A DNA stretch of 54,641 bases from an uncultured Atopobiaceae bacterium (GTDB lineage: Bacteria; Actinomycetota; Coriobacteriia; Coriobacteriales; Atopobiaceae): NCBI GenBank assembly GCA_944321515.1, contig CALULO010000011.1:1-54641 (forward strand), read 5' to 3'. The position numbers and the translations under genes are program-made. Position 1 is the stretch's first letter. Each line of letters begins with the position of its first letter. Shown piece after piece: positions 15,773 through 25,050 of this stretch. The notes beneath the pieces were generated by a model, which saw nothing but the letters and a program-made list of their open reading frames with translations, did no database searches and was not told the DNA's origin.

Positions 15773-15858
15773 AGCCCTGCCCCAGGACGACCGGGCCCTC
15801 CCCGCGCGCCCCGCCGTGTGGGCACAGCCGCCTCGCCGCGCGCACGTCGGCCGGACAC

Positions 15859-15876
15859 GGCGAGAAGAACCCCCGC
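15859..15876 (-). repeat. Short GCGAGAAGAAC element after tsaE
   Basis: The sequence GGCGAGAAGAACCCCCGCC lies just downstream of the tsaE stop codon. GGCG can pair with the closing CGCC-like bases around an A/G-rich loop. It belongs to the family at 14071, 26901 and 7329. Confidence 0.35.
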
Positions 15877-15884
15877 CTGCACCC

Positions 15885-16367
15885 CTAGCCAAGCGCGGAG
15901 AGGAGCTCCTCGCCACGCGCATCGTGCGCAACCAGCCTGACCTCGCGCGGAGGCTCCTCCCCCGCCACGGCCTCGTCCTCCAGGCGCGTGACGTAGACGT
16001 CGACCCGCGCGTCGCCGATCTCGTCGGAGAACTGCTCGCCCCACTCGATGGCACAGACGCCGTCGGAGCCCAGCACGTCAAAGATGCCGGTGTCCTCGAG
16101 CTCGTCCGCGGAGTTCAGTCGATAGAGGTCAAAGTGATAGAGCGGCAGGTCGGTGCCCTCATAGACCATCTCGATGGTGAAGGTAGGGCTTGTCACGTCG
16201 GCCTTGACACCCAGGCCTGCAGCGATGCCCTTGGTGAGCTGGGTCTTGCCGGCACCGAGGTCCCCCGTCAGCACCAGCACGTCACCTGCGCGCAGGTTCG
16301 AGCCCAGGCGCTCCCCCAGGGCTATGGTCTCCTCGCGAGAGGTCGTCACAAAGCGCTTCTCGCCCAT
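15885..16367 (-). CDS. tsaE: tRNA threonylcarbamoyladenosine biosynthesis ATPase TsaE
   Basis: The 160-residue protein has a Walker A loop GDLGAGKTQLTKG and the TsaE signature TSPTFTIEMVYEG followed by YHFDLYRL and AIEWGEQ. TsaE is the small ATPase that drives the TsaB-TsaD complex in forming t6A37 on tRNA; its partners are fused in one protein at the left of this window. Its start overlaps the stop of the upstream uracil-DNA glycosylase gene by one base (ATGA), showing translational coupling at the end of the glmM-to-tsaE run. Confidence 0.95.
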   Translation of the reverse strand: MGEKRFVTTSREETIALGERLGSNLRAGDVLVLTGDLGAGKTQLTKGIAAGLGVKADVTSPTFTIEMVYEGTDLPLYHFDLYRLNSADELEDTGIFDVLGSDGVCAIEWGEQFSDEIGDARVDVYVTRLEDEAVAGEEPPREVRLVAHDARGEELLSALG

Positions 16368-17035
16368 CAGCCCTCACCGCCCGCGGAGCTCCCGGGCACG
16401 GGGCCCTCGCCCGCTGGTCCCGACGCAGAGCCCTCCGCCGGGTGCTCGGCCAGCCAGGCGCCCACCATGCGGAGGTCCGCCTCGAGCATTGGCTGCCAGT
16501 CAGAGTGGTAGATGCAGGCCGCCGGGTGGAACGTGGGGCACACCACGAAGTGGCCGGTCTGGTAGAGCTGCCCGCGGAGCGACGTCACACCCGCGCTGGT
16601 GCGCAGCACGAACTGGGACGCGAAGTTCCCCAGACAGACGATGACGTCCGGCCAGATGCTGCGAATCTGCTCCCGCAGGAACGGCGCGCACGCCTCGATC
16701 TCGGTCGGCTTGGGATTTCGGTTTCCGGGCGGGCGGCACTTGATGACGTTGGCGATGTAGATCTCCTCCCGCGTGAGGCCGGCCAGGGACAGCAGCGAGT
16801 CGAGCTTCTTGCCCGCCGCGCCCACGAAGGGCTCTCCCTGCAGGTCCTCGTTACGGCCGGGGCCCTCGCCGACGAACATCACGCGGGCGTGCGGGTTGCC
16901 CACGCCAAAGACGAGGTTGGTGCGCGTGCTTCCCAGCGGGCAGAGCTGGCAGTTGCCCATGAGGTCGCGAATCTCCTGCAGCGTGGCCTCGCGCGGCCGC
17001 TGGTGCTCGTGACCGGGGATGTGCATGACGGACAT
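16367..17035 (-). CDS. Family 4 uracil-DNA glycosylase
   Basis: The 222-residue protein has the iron-sulphur Cys set typical of family 4 (Cys29, Cys32, Cys100, Cys116), motif A GEGPGRNED (56-64) and motif B PTFHPAA (His170). It removes uracil arising from cytosine deamination, a useful function in GC-rich DNA, and leaves an abasic site for repair. A low-complexity Gly/Ala/Ser/Pro tail of about 25 residues extends past the domain. The start at 17035 has AAAAGGGGG nine bases upstream; an internal ATG three codons later lacks one. It ends in an ATGA overlap with tsaE. Confidence 0.93.
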   Translation of the reverse strand: MSVMHIPGHEHQRPREATLQEIRDLMGNCQLCPLGSTRTNLVFGVGNPHARVMFVGEGPGRNEDLQGEPFVGAAGKKLDSLLSLAGLTREEIYIANVIKCRPPGNRNPKPTEIEACAPFLREQIRSIWPDVIVCLGNFASQFVLRTSAGVTSLRGQLYQTGHFVVCPTFHPAACIYHSDWQPMLEADLRMVGAWLAEHPAEGSASGPAGEGPVPGSSAGGEG

Positions 17036-17099
17036 GAGGTCAAGCCCCCTTTTCTCCGCGGCGCTGCGGCGGGCGCCACCGCGCCCGGCGCCGCCCTCG

Positions 17100-18260
17100 C
17101 TAGGTGTAGATCTTCTCAAGGCGCATCCCGAAGTCGCAGACGATCTCGTAGTTGATGGTGCCACGCAGCTTGGCCATCTCTTCCGCCGTGATGCGCTCGT
17201 CGCCGTCAGCGCCGAGGATCGTGACCACGTCGCCGTACTCCACCGGGCGGGACGGCCTGTATGCGCGCACGCTGTTGACGTCCACGGCAAACATGAACTG
17301 GTCCATGCAGATGTTGCCCACCTGTCGACAGCGACAGCCGCCCACGAGCACGTCCATCTGGTTGGAGAGCTCGCGAGAAAGGCCGTCGGCGTAGCCGATG
17401 GGCACCGTGGCCACCTGGATGTTCTGCTTGGGCACGCGCCAGGTGAGGCCGTAGCCCACGCCGTCCCCCACGTTGGGGTAGAGCACGCGCGTCACGCGCC
17501 CGCGCACGCTCATGACCGGCTCGAGCTCAATGCGAACGCGCGTGGTCTCGGCCGGGTGCAGCCCGTAGAGGCCGATCCCCACGCGGCACATGTCGAAGTG
17601 GCACTCGGGGTGCAGCACGGTGCCGGGGGTGTTGTCGCAGTGGACAAGCCCCGTCTCCAGCCCGGCGCCCCGCAGGGCGGCCACCGTCTCGCGGAAGCGG
17701 TTGAGCTGGAGGGCGAAGTCCCAGTCATCCGGGACATCTGCGGTGGCGAAGTGCGTGAAGGTGCCGGCGCACTCAAGCCCGCGGTGGAAGTCGATGGTGC
17801 GGCGCAGCTCGACCGCGTCCTGGCGGCGCACGCCGATGCGCGTCATGCCCGTGTCGATGGCAAGGTGGTAGCGGGCCACGCGGTTCTCGGCGGCCGCCGC
17901 CTCGCCCAGGGCGAGGGCGAAGTCGGCGGTGTAGACCGAGGGCATGAGGTCATAGCGCACCAGGGTGCGCACGCAGTCCACGGGGGGCTCGGAGAGTACC
18001 AGAATCGGCCACTCGATGCCCGCCTCGCGCAACGCCACCCCCTCGTCCACGGTGGCAACGGCAAACTGACTCGCCCCGGCCGAGTGCATGGTCTTCACGC
18101 AGGGCACCGCGCCGTGGCCGTAGGCGTCCGCCTTGACCACGCACATGAGCTGCGTTCCGCGGGTGAGCTGACGCCTGAACGCCGTGGTGTTGCGGCGCAG
18201 CGCGGCGAGGTTCACCTCAACCCACGACCACCTGTTGGCCGGGCTCACGACCTTGTCCAC
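17100..18260 (-). CDS. alr: Alanine racemase
   Basis: The 386-residue protein is a fold-III PLP enzyme. It carries the Schiff-base lysine in VVKADAYGHGA (Lys43), a MTRIGVR segment, and CRVGIGLYGLHP plus YADGLSRELSN in the second half. It converts L-alanine to D-alanine for peptidoglycan. The likely start is GTG at 18260, preceded by GGGGGAGG; the upstream ATG at 18284 has no such site. It lies between the NAD(P)H-hydrate repair gene and the uracil-DNA glycosylase gene in the same direction. Confidence 0.95.
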   Translation of the reverse strand: MDKVVSPANRWSWVEVNLAALRRNTTAFRRQLTRGTQLMCVVKADAYGHGAVPCVKTMHSAGASQFAVATVDEGVALREAGIEWPILVLSEPPVDCVRTLVRYDLMPSVYTADFALALGEAAAAENRVARYHLAIDTGMTRIGVRRQDAVELRRTIDFHRGLECAGTFTHFATADVPDDWDFALQLNRFRETVAALRGAGLETGLVHCDNTPGTVLHPECHFDMCRVGIGLYGLHPAETTRVRIELEPVMSVRGRVTRVLYPNVGDGVGYGLTWRVPKQNIQVATVPIGYADGLSRELSNQMDVLVGGCRCRQVGNICMDQFMFAVDVNSVRAYRPSRPVEYGDVVTILGADGDERITAEEMAKLRGTINYEIVCDFGMRLEKIYT

Positions 18261-18321
18261 GGCTGACCTCCCCCTGACGCACACGTCCCGTGCGCGGGCA
18301 CGACGCCCGCATCCATAGAGT

Positions 18322-19935
18322 CTAGCCCTCCCGCGGCCCGTCAGGGTACGTCACGTGCTCCTCAAGGGCATCTGCGGCAAGCCCGATGACGTCGATGACG
18401 TCGGTGGCCATGACGGCGCGCGTCCCCACGCGCTCGGCGGCAAGCGTGCCCGCGTAACCGTGAATCTCGCACACGTAGGCAGCGAGAAGCGCCAGGTCCA
18501 CGTCCTCCCCCGCGTGCTGGGCGAGGGCCGAGACCATCATGCCGGCAAGCACGTCGCCGGAGCCCGCGGTGGCAAGCGAGGCGGGCCCGGGCTTGGGCAG
18601 CACCGCACGGCTCACTCCGACGCAGCCCGTGGCCGTGCCCTTGGCAACCACCACGAGCTCGGAGCCTCCGTCGGCCCAGAGGATCTTGCGCGCCGCCTCC
18701 AGCTGCTCGGCCAACGAGCTCGGCGCCGAGGCGTCCTTGGAGACCAGGCGCCCCAGCTCCCCGCGGTGCGGCGTGAGCACCAGCGGCGCCCTGCGACGCG
18801 TGACCTCGGGAAACTCCGGCAGGTTGCCGCTCGTGAGACGAGAGATGCAGTTGAGGCCGTCGGCGTCCACCACCAGCGGCACGTCAGTCTCGAGCAGCGC
18901 GGCGACCACGCCCACCGTGCCCGCGCTCACGCGCATGCCAGGGCCCACGAGCACCGCGGAGGAGCGCTCCGCGAGCTTGACCAGGACTTCGCGGGCGTCG
19001 GCCGTAAGCACGCCGTCAGCGTCCTCGGGCAGCGGCACCACGGGAATCTCCAGCAGGTGGGACTGAGCCACAAAGGCGGCCGAGGCGGGCGTGGCAAGCG
19101 TCACGTAGCCGGCCCCCATGCGCGCGGCGGCGCGGGCGGCCATGACCGCGGCGCCGGTGTAGCGCCGCGAGCCGCCCACCACGAGCACCGACCCGCGGGA
19201 GAGCTTGTCCACGGCGGCGGCGTGCGAGGGCAGCACCTCCAGGTAGTCCCCAAGGTCCGTGCGCCAGGCCACGGGGTCGGCGTCCACCACAAGACGCTCG
19301 GTCTGCTCGGCGAGCGGGGCGACCACGATGGCGCCGCACACGTCGCGGCCGTCGTCGGCGAGAAGCCCCGGCTTGAGCGCAAGCATCGTCACGGTCATGT
19401 CCGCCACCACGCACGCGCTCGCAGCGTGACCGGTCTGGCCGGAGAGACCGCTCGGGACGTCCACGGACACAACCCGGGCTGGGCTTGCGTTGACGCACTC
19501 GATCCAGATGTCGAAGGGGGCGCGGACCTCGCCGTGGAAGCCCGTGCCCAGCATGCAGTCAAGCACCACGTCAGCCGTGGAGAGCAGGTCCTCCAGCTCG
19601 TCGCGCGAGGGTCCCACCAGGAGGGAGACCCCGGCCCGCACCGCGCTCTGCGCCACCTGGCGCGCCAGGTCCCCGGAGAGCTGATCCGGCTCGATGGGGC
19701 TCACCACCTTGACGTTGACCCCGCGGCCCAGCAGCACCTCCGCGGCCACCCAGCCGTCACCGCCGTTGTTTCCCAGGCCCGTGAGCACCACGACGTTGTC
19801 AACGTCGCCGAGCTCCAGCACCTCCTGCGCGGCCGCGTAGCCGGCACGGTGCATGAGCTCCGAGACGCTCACGCCGGCGCGGGTGAGCGCCACCTCCACG
19901 CACTTGACGTCCTCGATGTTGAGTACGGGCTGCAT
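18322..19935 (-). CDS. nnr: Bifunctional NAD(P)H-hydrate epimerase/dehydratase
   Basis: The 537-residue protein joins an N-terminal epimerase domain (YjeF_N; GLGNNGGDGWVAAEVL, then DCMLGTGFHGEVRAPF and SVDVPSGLSG) to a C-terminal ADP-dependent dehydratase of ribokinase fold. The latter carries VVGGSRRYTGAAVMAARAAARMGAGY, LTPHRGELGRL and ATAGSGDVLAGM. Together these repair damaged hydrated NADH and NADPH. The start at 19935 is preferred because AGGAG lies eight bases upstream; other initiators at 19941 and 19944 sit too close. It is separated by five bases from the acpS stop and is followed by alr. Confidence 0.94.
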   Translation of the reverse strand: MQPVLNIEDVKCVEVALTRAGVSVSELMHRAGYAAAQEVLELGDVDNVVVLTGLGNNGGDGWVAAEVLLGRGVNVKVVSPIEPDQLSGDLARQVAQSAVRAGVSLLVGPSRDELEDLLSTADVVLDCMLGTGFHGEVRAPFDIWIECVNASPARVVSVDVPSGLSGQTGHAASACVVADMTVTMLALKPGLLADDGRDVCGAIVVAPLAEQTERLVVDADPVAWRTDLGDYLEVLPSHAAAVDKLSRGSVLVVGGSRRYTGAAVMAARAAARMGAGYVTLATPASAAFVAQSHLLEIPVVPLPEDADGVLTADAREVLVKLAERSSAVLVGPGMRVSAGTVGVVAALLETDVPLVVDADGLNCISRLTSGNLPEFPEVTRRRAPLVLTPHRGELGRLVSKDASAPSSLAEQLEAARKILWADGGSELVVVAKGTATGCVGVSRAVLPKPGPASLATAGSGDVLAGMMVSALAQHAGEDVDLALLAAYVCEIHGYAGTLAAERVGTRAVMATDVIDVIGLAADALEEHVTYPDGPREG

Positions 19936-19940
19936 ATGCA

Positions 19941-20594
19941 TCACTCCTCGGAAGAAGGTTGTTCATCTGATGTGGACGCTCCGCCGGACACGCCAGCTCC
20001 GCCGGACATGTCATCGCCCACGCCGGCGAGAGGAACCTCAGCCCCGTCGATCGCCCCCGCCTGCGCGTCCTTCTCGCCGGGCAGGCGGTCGTCCAGCTCG
20101 TTGAGCTCGCCCTCCTGGACGCGCTCGAGCTCGTCCAGTATCGAGCGGGCCTCCTTGAAGGAGGTCGCGAGCGCGCGGGCAGCGTCGGCGCGCTCGTCCG
20201 AGGCGGGGCGCACGTCGTCCGTCACGGCAATGGCGTTGGCCACCGCCACGTCGTGGGTGTGGGAGATTGAGAGCGCGATCTCACGCACGCCGAGTTCGCG
20301 CGCCACCTCCGCGGCGCGCCCTGTGAGCACCGCGCGAGGGCGTCCCGCGTCGTCGCGCGCCACGGAGACGTCACGCAGACCGATGCCGTCAGAAAAGCCG
20401 GTCCCTAGCGCCTTGAGCACCGCCTCGCGCGCGGCGAAGCGCGCGGCGTAATGCTCCGCGGGGCGTGCGGACCTGTCGCAGTAGGCGCGCTCCTCGTCGG
20501 TGAAGACGCGACGAGCGAAGTTGGGCCTGCGCGCCAGGACGCCCTCCATGCGGGCGATCTCCAGCATGTCCACTCCGATGCCTGCCGTTGCCAT
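19941..20594 (-). CDS. acpS: Holo-[acyl-carrier-protein] synthase with long acidic tail
   Basis: Residues 1-125 are a complete AcpS domain: GIGVDMLEI with metal ligand Asp9, RFAAREAVLKALGTG with Glu57, and IALSISHTHDVAVANAI. The enzyme transfers 4'-phosphopantetheine from CoA to the acyl carrier protein. AcpS is normally about 120-130 residues; here a tail of about 90 residues follows, first helical (ARSILDELERVQEGELNELDD), then Gly/Ser/Glu-rich and acidic. The tail has no recognisable domain. The gene lies four bases after glmS and five bases before nnr, so it is operonic. Confidence 0.9.
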   Translation of the reverse strand: MATAGIGVDMLEIARMEGVLARRPNFARRVFTDEERAYCDRSARPAEHYAARFAAREAVLKALGTGFSDGIGLRDVSVARDDAGRPRAVLTGRAAEVARELGVREIALSISHTHDVAVANAIAVTDDVRPASDERADAARALATSFKEARSILDELERVQEGELNELDDRLPGEKDAQAGAIDGAEVPLAGVGDDMSGGAGVSGGASTSDEQPSSEE

Positions 20595-20597
20595 GCG

Positions 20598-22448
20598 CTA
20601 CTCCACCGTGACGGACTTGGCCAGGTTACGCGGCTTGTCAACGTCACAGCCGCGGGCACGCGCCACGTAGCGCGCGAGAATCTGCAGGTGCACCACAGCA
20701 ACGATGGGCACGAGCAGCTCGTCGGGCACGGGCGGAATCCAAAGCACGTGCTCGACCAGGGACGCCACCGACTCGTCGCCGTCCGTGGCAACCGCCACGC
20801 ACACGGCCCCGCGCGCGATGACCTCTTGAATGTTGGAGACCGTCTTATCGTGCACGCGGTCCTCCGGCACTATGGCCACCACCGGGAAGCCCGGCTCCAG
20901 AAGGGCGATGGGACCGTGCTTCATCTCCCCGGCCGGGTACGCCTCGGCGTGGAGGTAGCTAATCTCCTTGAGCTTGAGCGCCCCCTCGTAAGCGGTGGTG
21001 GAGTTGACGCCGCGTCCCAGGAAGAGCGCGGAGTGCGCGCGACGGAACACCGCGGCGGCGCGCTTGTCCTGCCAGCTGCGTCCGATGACCTCGCGAATGA
21101 GGCCCGGGAGGGCGCAGAGGTCGAGATAGTGGCGCTTCACCTCGGCGCGCTCCATCTGCCCCTTTGCCTCGGCCAGGCGCAGCGCCAGGAGCGCGCTCGC
21201 CACCATCTGCGCCGTGTAGGCCTTCGTGGAGGCCACGCAGACCTCCGGGCCTGCCTGCACGTAGAGCGTGCCGTCAGACTCACGCGCAGCCGAAGAGCCC
21301 AGCACGTTGGTGATGGCAAAGACCTTGCAGCCCATCCCCTTCATGCGCCGGGCGGCGGTGAGGGTGTCGGCCGTCTCCCCGGACTGCGTGATGATAACAC
21401 AGAGCGTGTTTGGCGTCACCAGCACGTCCTGCTCGTAGTTGAACTCTGAGGCGTAGTCGCAGACCACGGGCACCTTGGCCCAGGTCTGGATCAGCGTGCG
21501 CGCGATGAGGCTTACGTGATAGGACGTGCCGCACGCAATGAGGTAGACGCGGTCCACGGCGGCGAGGTCCGCCTGGCTCATGGAAAGCTCGTCCAAGTGG
21601 ACGCCCTGCTCGCCGAGCCGGCCCGCCAGCAGGCGCTCTATGGCCTCCGGCTGCTCGGCGATCTCCTTTGCCATGAAGTCGGCATAGCCGCCGAGCGTGG
21701 CCGCCGAGGCGTCCCAGTCAATGTCAATCGTCGAGGGGACCTCCACGGGCAGGCCCTCCTCGTCAAAGACGCTCACGCGCCCCGAGGCCTCGAGGCGGGC
21801 CACCTGGCCGTTCTCAAGCTGGATGACGTGCGAGGCGATGCTCGCAAGCGGCGTCACGTCCGACGCGGCGTAGGCGCCCTCCGGCGTGGAGGCCACGACC
21901 AGCGGGGACCCGTTGCGGGCGCAGACGATCTGGTCTGGCGCGTCCGCACACACCACCGCGAGCGCCCACGAGCCCTCGAGGCGGCCGCACGCGCTGCGCA
22001 CGGCGGAGACGAGGTCACCCTTCGAGGGGCCCGCCCACGCGTCCTCGATGAGGTGGGCGATGACCTCGGAGTCCGTCTCCGAGGCAAAGGAGTGGCCCGC
22101 CTGCTGCAGGTAGCGGCGCAGCTCGCGGAAGTTCTCGATGATCCCGTTGTGCACCACGGCGATGCGGCCGGTGCAGTCCCGGTGCGGGTGGGAGTTCTTA
22201 TCCGTGGGGGCACCGTGGGTCGCCCAGCGCGTGTGCGCGATGCCGGTGGAGCCCACGAGGTTTGCCGTCTCGCAACGCTCCACCAGAGTGGCGACGCGGC
22301 CGGCGCACTTGACGCCGTGGAGCTCGCCGTCGGCGCCGAGCACCTCGACGCCCGCGGAGTCGTACCCGCGGTACTCCAGCGTCTGCAGCCCCTCAAGGAG
22401 GTAGCCGACTGCCTGGTTTCTGCCGGTATAGCCAACGATTCCGCACAT
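20598..22448 (-). CDS. glmS: Glutamine-fructose-6-phosphate aminotransferase (isomerising)
   Basis: The 616-residue protein begins MCGIVGYTGR, whose Cys becomes the N-terminal nucleophile of the glutaminase domain. It contains GIAHTRWATHG and HNGIIENF in the first half and two SIS sugar-isomerase domains, with ACGTSYH and SQSGETADT, in the second; the C-terminus is NLAKSVTVE. It makes glucosamine-6-phosphate, the first committed step to UDP-GlcNAc and peptidoglycan. An AAGGAGG site precedes the ATG. glmM lies immediately upstream, placing both amino-sugar steps together. No glmS ribozyme is apparent in the 93-base leader. Confidence 0.97.
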   Translation of the reverse strand: MCGIVGYTGRNQAVGYLLEGLQTLEYRGYDSAGVEVLGADGELHGVKCAGRVATLVERCETANLVGSTGIAHTRWATHGAPTDKNSHPHRDCTGRIAVVHNGIIENFRELRRYLQQAGHSFASETDSEVIAHLIEDAWAGPSKGDLVSAVRSACGRLEGSWALAVVCADAPDQIVCARNGSPLVVASTPEGAYAASDVTPLASIASHVIQLENGQVARLEASGRVSVFDEEGLPVEVPSTIDIDWDASAATLGGYADFMAKEIAEQPEAIERLLAGRLGEQGVHLDELSMSQADLAAVDRVYLIACGTSYHVSLIARTLIQTWAKVPVVCDYASEFNYEQDVLVTPNTLCVIITQSGETADTLTAARRMKGMGCKVFAITNVLGSSAARESDGTLYVQAGPEVCVASTKAYTAQMVASALLALRLAEAKGQMERAEVKRHYLDLCALPGLIREVIGRSWQDKRAAAVFRRAHSALFLGRGVNSTTAYEGALKLKEISYLHAEAYPAGEMKHGPIALLEPGFPVVAIVPEDRVHDKTVSNIQEVIARGAVCVAVATDGDESVASLVEHVLWIPPVPDELLVPIVAVVHLQILARYVARARGCDVDKPRNLAKSVTVE

Positions 22449-22490
22449 GCGGGGCCTCCTTGCGGTGGGTGCGTTTAGGGTACGGTCAAG

Positions 22491-22496
22491 ATTCTA
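22491..22496 (-). promoter_or_regulatory. Possible -10 (TAGAAT) ahead of glmS
   Basis: TAGAAT on the minus strand, 43 bases before the glmS start, is identical to the candidate -10 of the tmRNA gene. No -35 is recognisable at the usual distance, so this could be chance or a secondary promoter within the glmM-glmS spacer. Confidence 0.3.
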
Positions 22497-22541
22497 GCAG
22501 CGGGGCACAGGGCCGGGCGGGTGTCGGCGGCTGGGCCGAGC

Positions 22542-23879
22542 CTACGCCTTGAACGGCTCCAGCGCCTCGAGCACGATGGCGTTGGCCTGGTGGCAGAGCT
22601 CCTCGGTGGGCGCCTCGGCCAGCACGCGGACCAGCGGCTCGGTGCCGGAGGCGCGCACGAGCACGCGTCCCTGCCCGGCGAGGAACTCCTCGGCCTGCTT
22701 GGTCGCCCCGAGCACGGCCTCGTCGGACATTGCGGCGTCCTTGTCCGTCACGCGAACGTTGACGAGGTCCTGCGGGTAGAGCTTGACCGGCGCGCAGAGC
22801 TGGGAGAGCTTCTCGCGCTCGGCACGGATGACCTCCATCACGCGCAGCGAGGTCATGATGCCGTCACCGGTGCACTCGATGTCGCCGAAGATGATGTGGC
22901 CGGACTGCTCGCCACCCAGGCTGTAGCCCTTCTCGCGCATGCGGGCGTAGACAAAACGATCGCCCACCGCGGTGGTCTCGTAGGAGAGGTGCGCCTCGTC
23001 GAGGGCCTTGAACAGACCGAAGTTGCTCATGACCGTGGGCACCACGGTACCGGCCGTGAGACGTCCGTGTTTGTTAAGGTAGACGCCGCAGACGTACAGG
23101 ATCAGGTCGCCGTCCACCACGTTGCCGCGCTCGTCAACGGCAAGGCATCGGTCGGCGTCTCCGTCGTATGCAAAGCCCACGTCCAGGCCCTGCTCCACCA
23201 CGTGGCGACGAAGGCGGTCCAGGTGCGTGGAGCCGCAGTCCACATTGATGTTGAGGCCGTTGGGCGCGTTGTTGATCACGCGGACGTCGGCGCCCAGCGC
23301 GTCAAAGACCGGCTTGGCCACCGAGGAGGCCGAGCCGTTTGCGCAGTCCAGGCCAACCTTGACGCCCTGGAGGGAGAAGTTGGCGCTGGCGATGAGGTGC
23401 GCGATGTAGCGGTTGCGCCCCTGCATGTAGTCGATGGTGGAGCCGATGGCGTCCCCAGTAGCCAGCGGGACCTCGCACTCGCCGTCGATGTAGGACTCGA
23501 TGAGCTCGAGGACGTCCTCGTCCATCTTGTAGCCCTCGCCGTTGACGAGCTTGATGCCGTTGTCCGTGTAGGGGTTGTGGGAGGCGGAGATCATGATTCC
23601 GCAGTCAAAGCGCCCGTCGACCGTCTCGTAGGCCACGCCGGGCGTGGGGATCACGTGCAGCATGTAGACGTCCGCGCCCGAGGCAACCAGGCCCGCGGTC
23701 AGCGCCGACTCAAACATGTAGCTGGAGCGACGCGTGTCCTTGCCCAGGACCACGCGCGCCTTCCTACCCTGCCGCGCGCCGTAGTACCAGCCCACGTAGC
23801 GGCCAATCTTGAACGCGTGCTCGACCGTGAGACCCACGTTGGCCTCGCCGCGGAAGCCGTCGGTGCCGAAGTACTTCAT
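22542..23879 (-). CDS. glmM: Phosphoglucosamine mutase
   Basis: The 445-residue protein begins MKYFGTDGFRGEAN, has the phosphoserine loop IMISASHNPY (Ser100), the metal-binding loop DGDADRC and a C-terminal phosphate-binding segment RASGTEPLVR. These features distinguish phosphoglucosamine mutases, which convert glucosamine-6-phosphate to glucosamine-1-phosphate. The start at 23879 has GGAGGG upstream. It follows a strong terminator after rpsI and precedes glmS. Confidence 0.97.
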   Translation of the reverse strand: MKYFGTDGFRGEANVGLTVEHAFKIGRYVGWYYGARQGRKARVVLGKDTRRSSYMFESALTAGLVASGADVYMLHVIPTPGVAYETVDGRFDCGIMISASHNPYTDNGIKLVNGEGYKMDEDVLELIESYIDGECEVPLATGDAIGSTIDYMQGRNRYIAHLIASANFSLQGVKVGLDCANGSASSVAKPVFDALGADVRVINNAPNGLNINVDCGSTHLDRLRRHVVEQGLDVGFAYDGDADRCLAVDERGNVVDGDLILYVCGVYLNKHGRLTAGTVVPTVMSNFGLFKALDEAHLSYETTAVGDRFVYARMREKGYSLGGEQSGHIIFGDIECTGDGIMTSLRVMEVIRAEREKLSQLCAPVKLYPQDLVNVRVTDKDAAMSDEAVLGATKQAEEFLAGQGRVLVRASGTEPLVRVLAEAPTEELCHQANAIVLEALEPFKA

Positions 23880-23969
23880 GCGCACCCTCCAAGAGGTATC
23901 GGATTTCTGGTCCACCCACCATCGTACTCGCCCGCCTCCCAGGCCGTCGTGGCAGTTGCACAAACACAG

Positions 23970-24001
23970 AAAAAGGCCCGCCGAGAAGAACTCGACGGGC
24001 C
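23970..24001 (-). terminator. Intrinsic terminator after rplM-rpsI
   Basis: GGCCCG/CGGGCC with an inner CGAG/CTCG extension forms a long stem around the loop TTCTT (minus sense), interrupted by one mismatch, and is followed by five U residues (complement of 23970-23974). It begins about 27 bases after the rpsI stop. The CGAG-TTCTT-CTCG core matches the hairpin family elsewhere in the window. Confidence 0.9.
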
Positions 24002-24027
24002 ATGTGCGATGCCAAAAGGCGCAGATG

Positions 24028-24423
24028 CTAGCGCTTGGAGAACTGCGGGCGCTTACGGGCCTTCTTGAGGCCGTACTTCTTACGCTCGACAGCACGGGCG
24101 TCACGGGTGAGGAAGCCAGCCTTCTTGAGGTCCTCACGGTACTCGCCGGCGTCAAGCAGCGCGCGGGCGATGCCCAGGCGCAGGGCGCCGGACTGGCCGT
24201 TGATGCCGCCGCCGTCGCAGTTGGCGAGCACGTCAAAGCGCTCGGCGGTCTCGGTCAGGCGCAGCGGGGCAACGGCGTTGTCCACGAGCTGCTGACGGCC
24301 AAAGTACTGGGCGGCGTCGCGGCCGTTCACGACGACCTTGCCGGTGCCGGGGACCAGACGGACGCGGGCGACGGCCTCCTTGCGGCGACCGGTGCCGGTG
24401 TAAACAACGGTGTTCTCAGCCAT
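24028..24423 (-). CDS. rpsI: 30S ribosomal protein S9
   Basis: The 131-residue protein has the S9 landmarks: [29 protein letters not shown] near the start, [19 protein letters not shown] in the middle, and the basic end [13 protein letters not shown] whose last residues reach the P-site tRNA. It starts three bases after the rplM stop, the standard L13-S9 pair, and ends at a strong terminator. Confidence 0.98.
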   Translation of the reverse strand: MAENTVVYTGTGRRKEAVARVRLVPGTGKVVVNGRDAAQYFGRQQLVDNAVAPLRLTETAERFDVLANCDGGGINGQSGALRLGIARALLDAGEYREDLKKAGFLTRDARAVERKKYGLKKARKRPQFSKR

Positions 24424-24426
24424 CGG

Positions 24427-24867
24427 TTAGGCCCTCCAATCGATCTGGACGGGGTTCTGGGCAGCGTGCGGGTGCTCGGGGCCAGCGTAGACCTTGAGCT
24501 TGGTGCCCTGCTTGCGACCAAGGGTGGTCTTGGGCAGCATGCCCTTGATGGCGTGCTCGACGACGCGCTCGGGGTGCTTCTCCATAGCCTCGCGGAAGCT
24601 CTCGAACTTGAGGCCGCCGAGGTAGCCAGAGTAGCGCCAGTACTGCTTGTGCTCCGCCTTAACGCCCGTGAGGACGACCTTGTCGGCGTTGATGACCACG
24701 ACAAAGTCACCGGTGTCGGCGTTGGGCGTGTACTGCGGCTTGTTCTTGCCACGCAGAACCATCGCAGCCGTGGTGGCCAGACGGCCGAGCGTAGCGCCCT
24801 CGGCGTCGATGAGCACCCACTTGCGCTCGACTTCGCCATTCTTGGCGAACTGAGTCGACTTCTTCAC
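24427..24867 (-). CDS. rplM: 50S ribosomal protein L13
   Basis: The 146-residue protein shows the L13 core: [50 protein letters not shown], and [29 protein letters not shown]. The start is a GTG at 24867 preceded by TAGGAGGAG; the upstream extension of the frame lacks homology. The leader carries a good -10 at 24961-24966. Confidence 0.97.
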   Translation of the reverse strand: MKKSTQFAKNGEVERKWVLIDAEGATLGRLATTAAMVLRGKNKPQYTPNADTGDFVVVINADKVVLTGVKAEHKQYWRYSGYLGGLKFESFREAMEKHPERVVEHAIKGMLPKTTLGRKQGTKLKVYAGPEHPHAAQNPVQIDWRA

Positions 24868-24960
24868 TTGACTCCTCCTACGTACCTGCTGAGTGACGGC
24901 TTCTGGACAAACCGTCGTGCTTTTGTCAGAGATTACGGGGCTCTGTGGAAAAGCTGTAAG

Positions 24961-24966
24961 AGTATA
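24961..24966 (-). promoter_or_regulatory. -10 element (TATACT) of the rplM-rpsI promoter
   Basis: On the minus strand TGTATACTCT gives a near-consensus -10, about 94 bases before the rplM start. No matching -35 is obvious because the upstream segment is a CGCGCG run. A long leader is common for ribosomal protein messages. Confidence 0.5.
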
Positions 24967-25050
24967 CAGCATCGCGCGCGCGATGAGCAGGTAAATTTCA
25001 CGCACACAACCCGTTCAAACACGGCTTTTACGCATGGGACGAAAAGGCCC

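Noticed and set aside
18355..20451. Plus-strand frame across nnr and acpS
   Set aside because: Antisense shadow of two well-supported genes, spanning their junction, with no homology features.
22449..22541. glmS ribozyme in the glmS leader
   Set aside because: The leader is only 93 bases, mostly GC-rich, and shows no recognisable ribozyme core.
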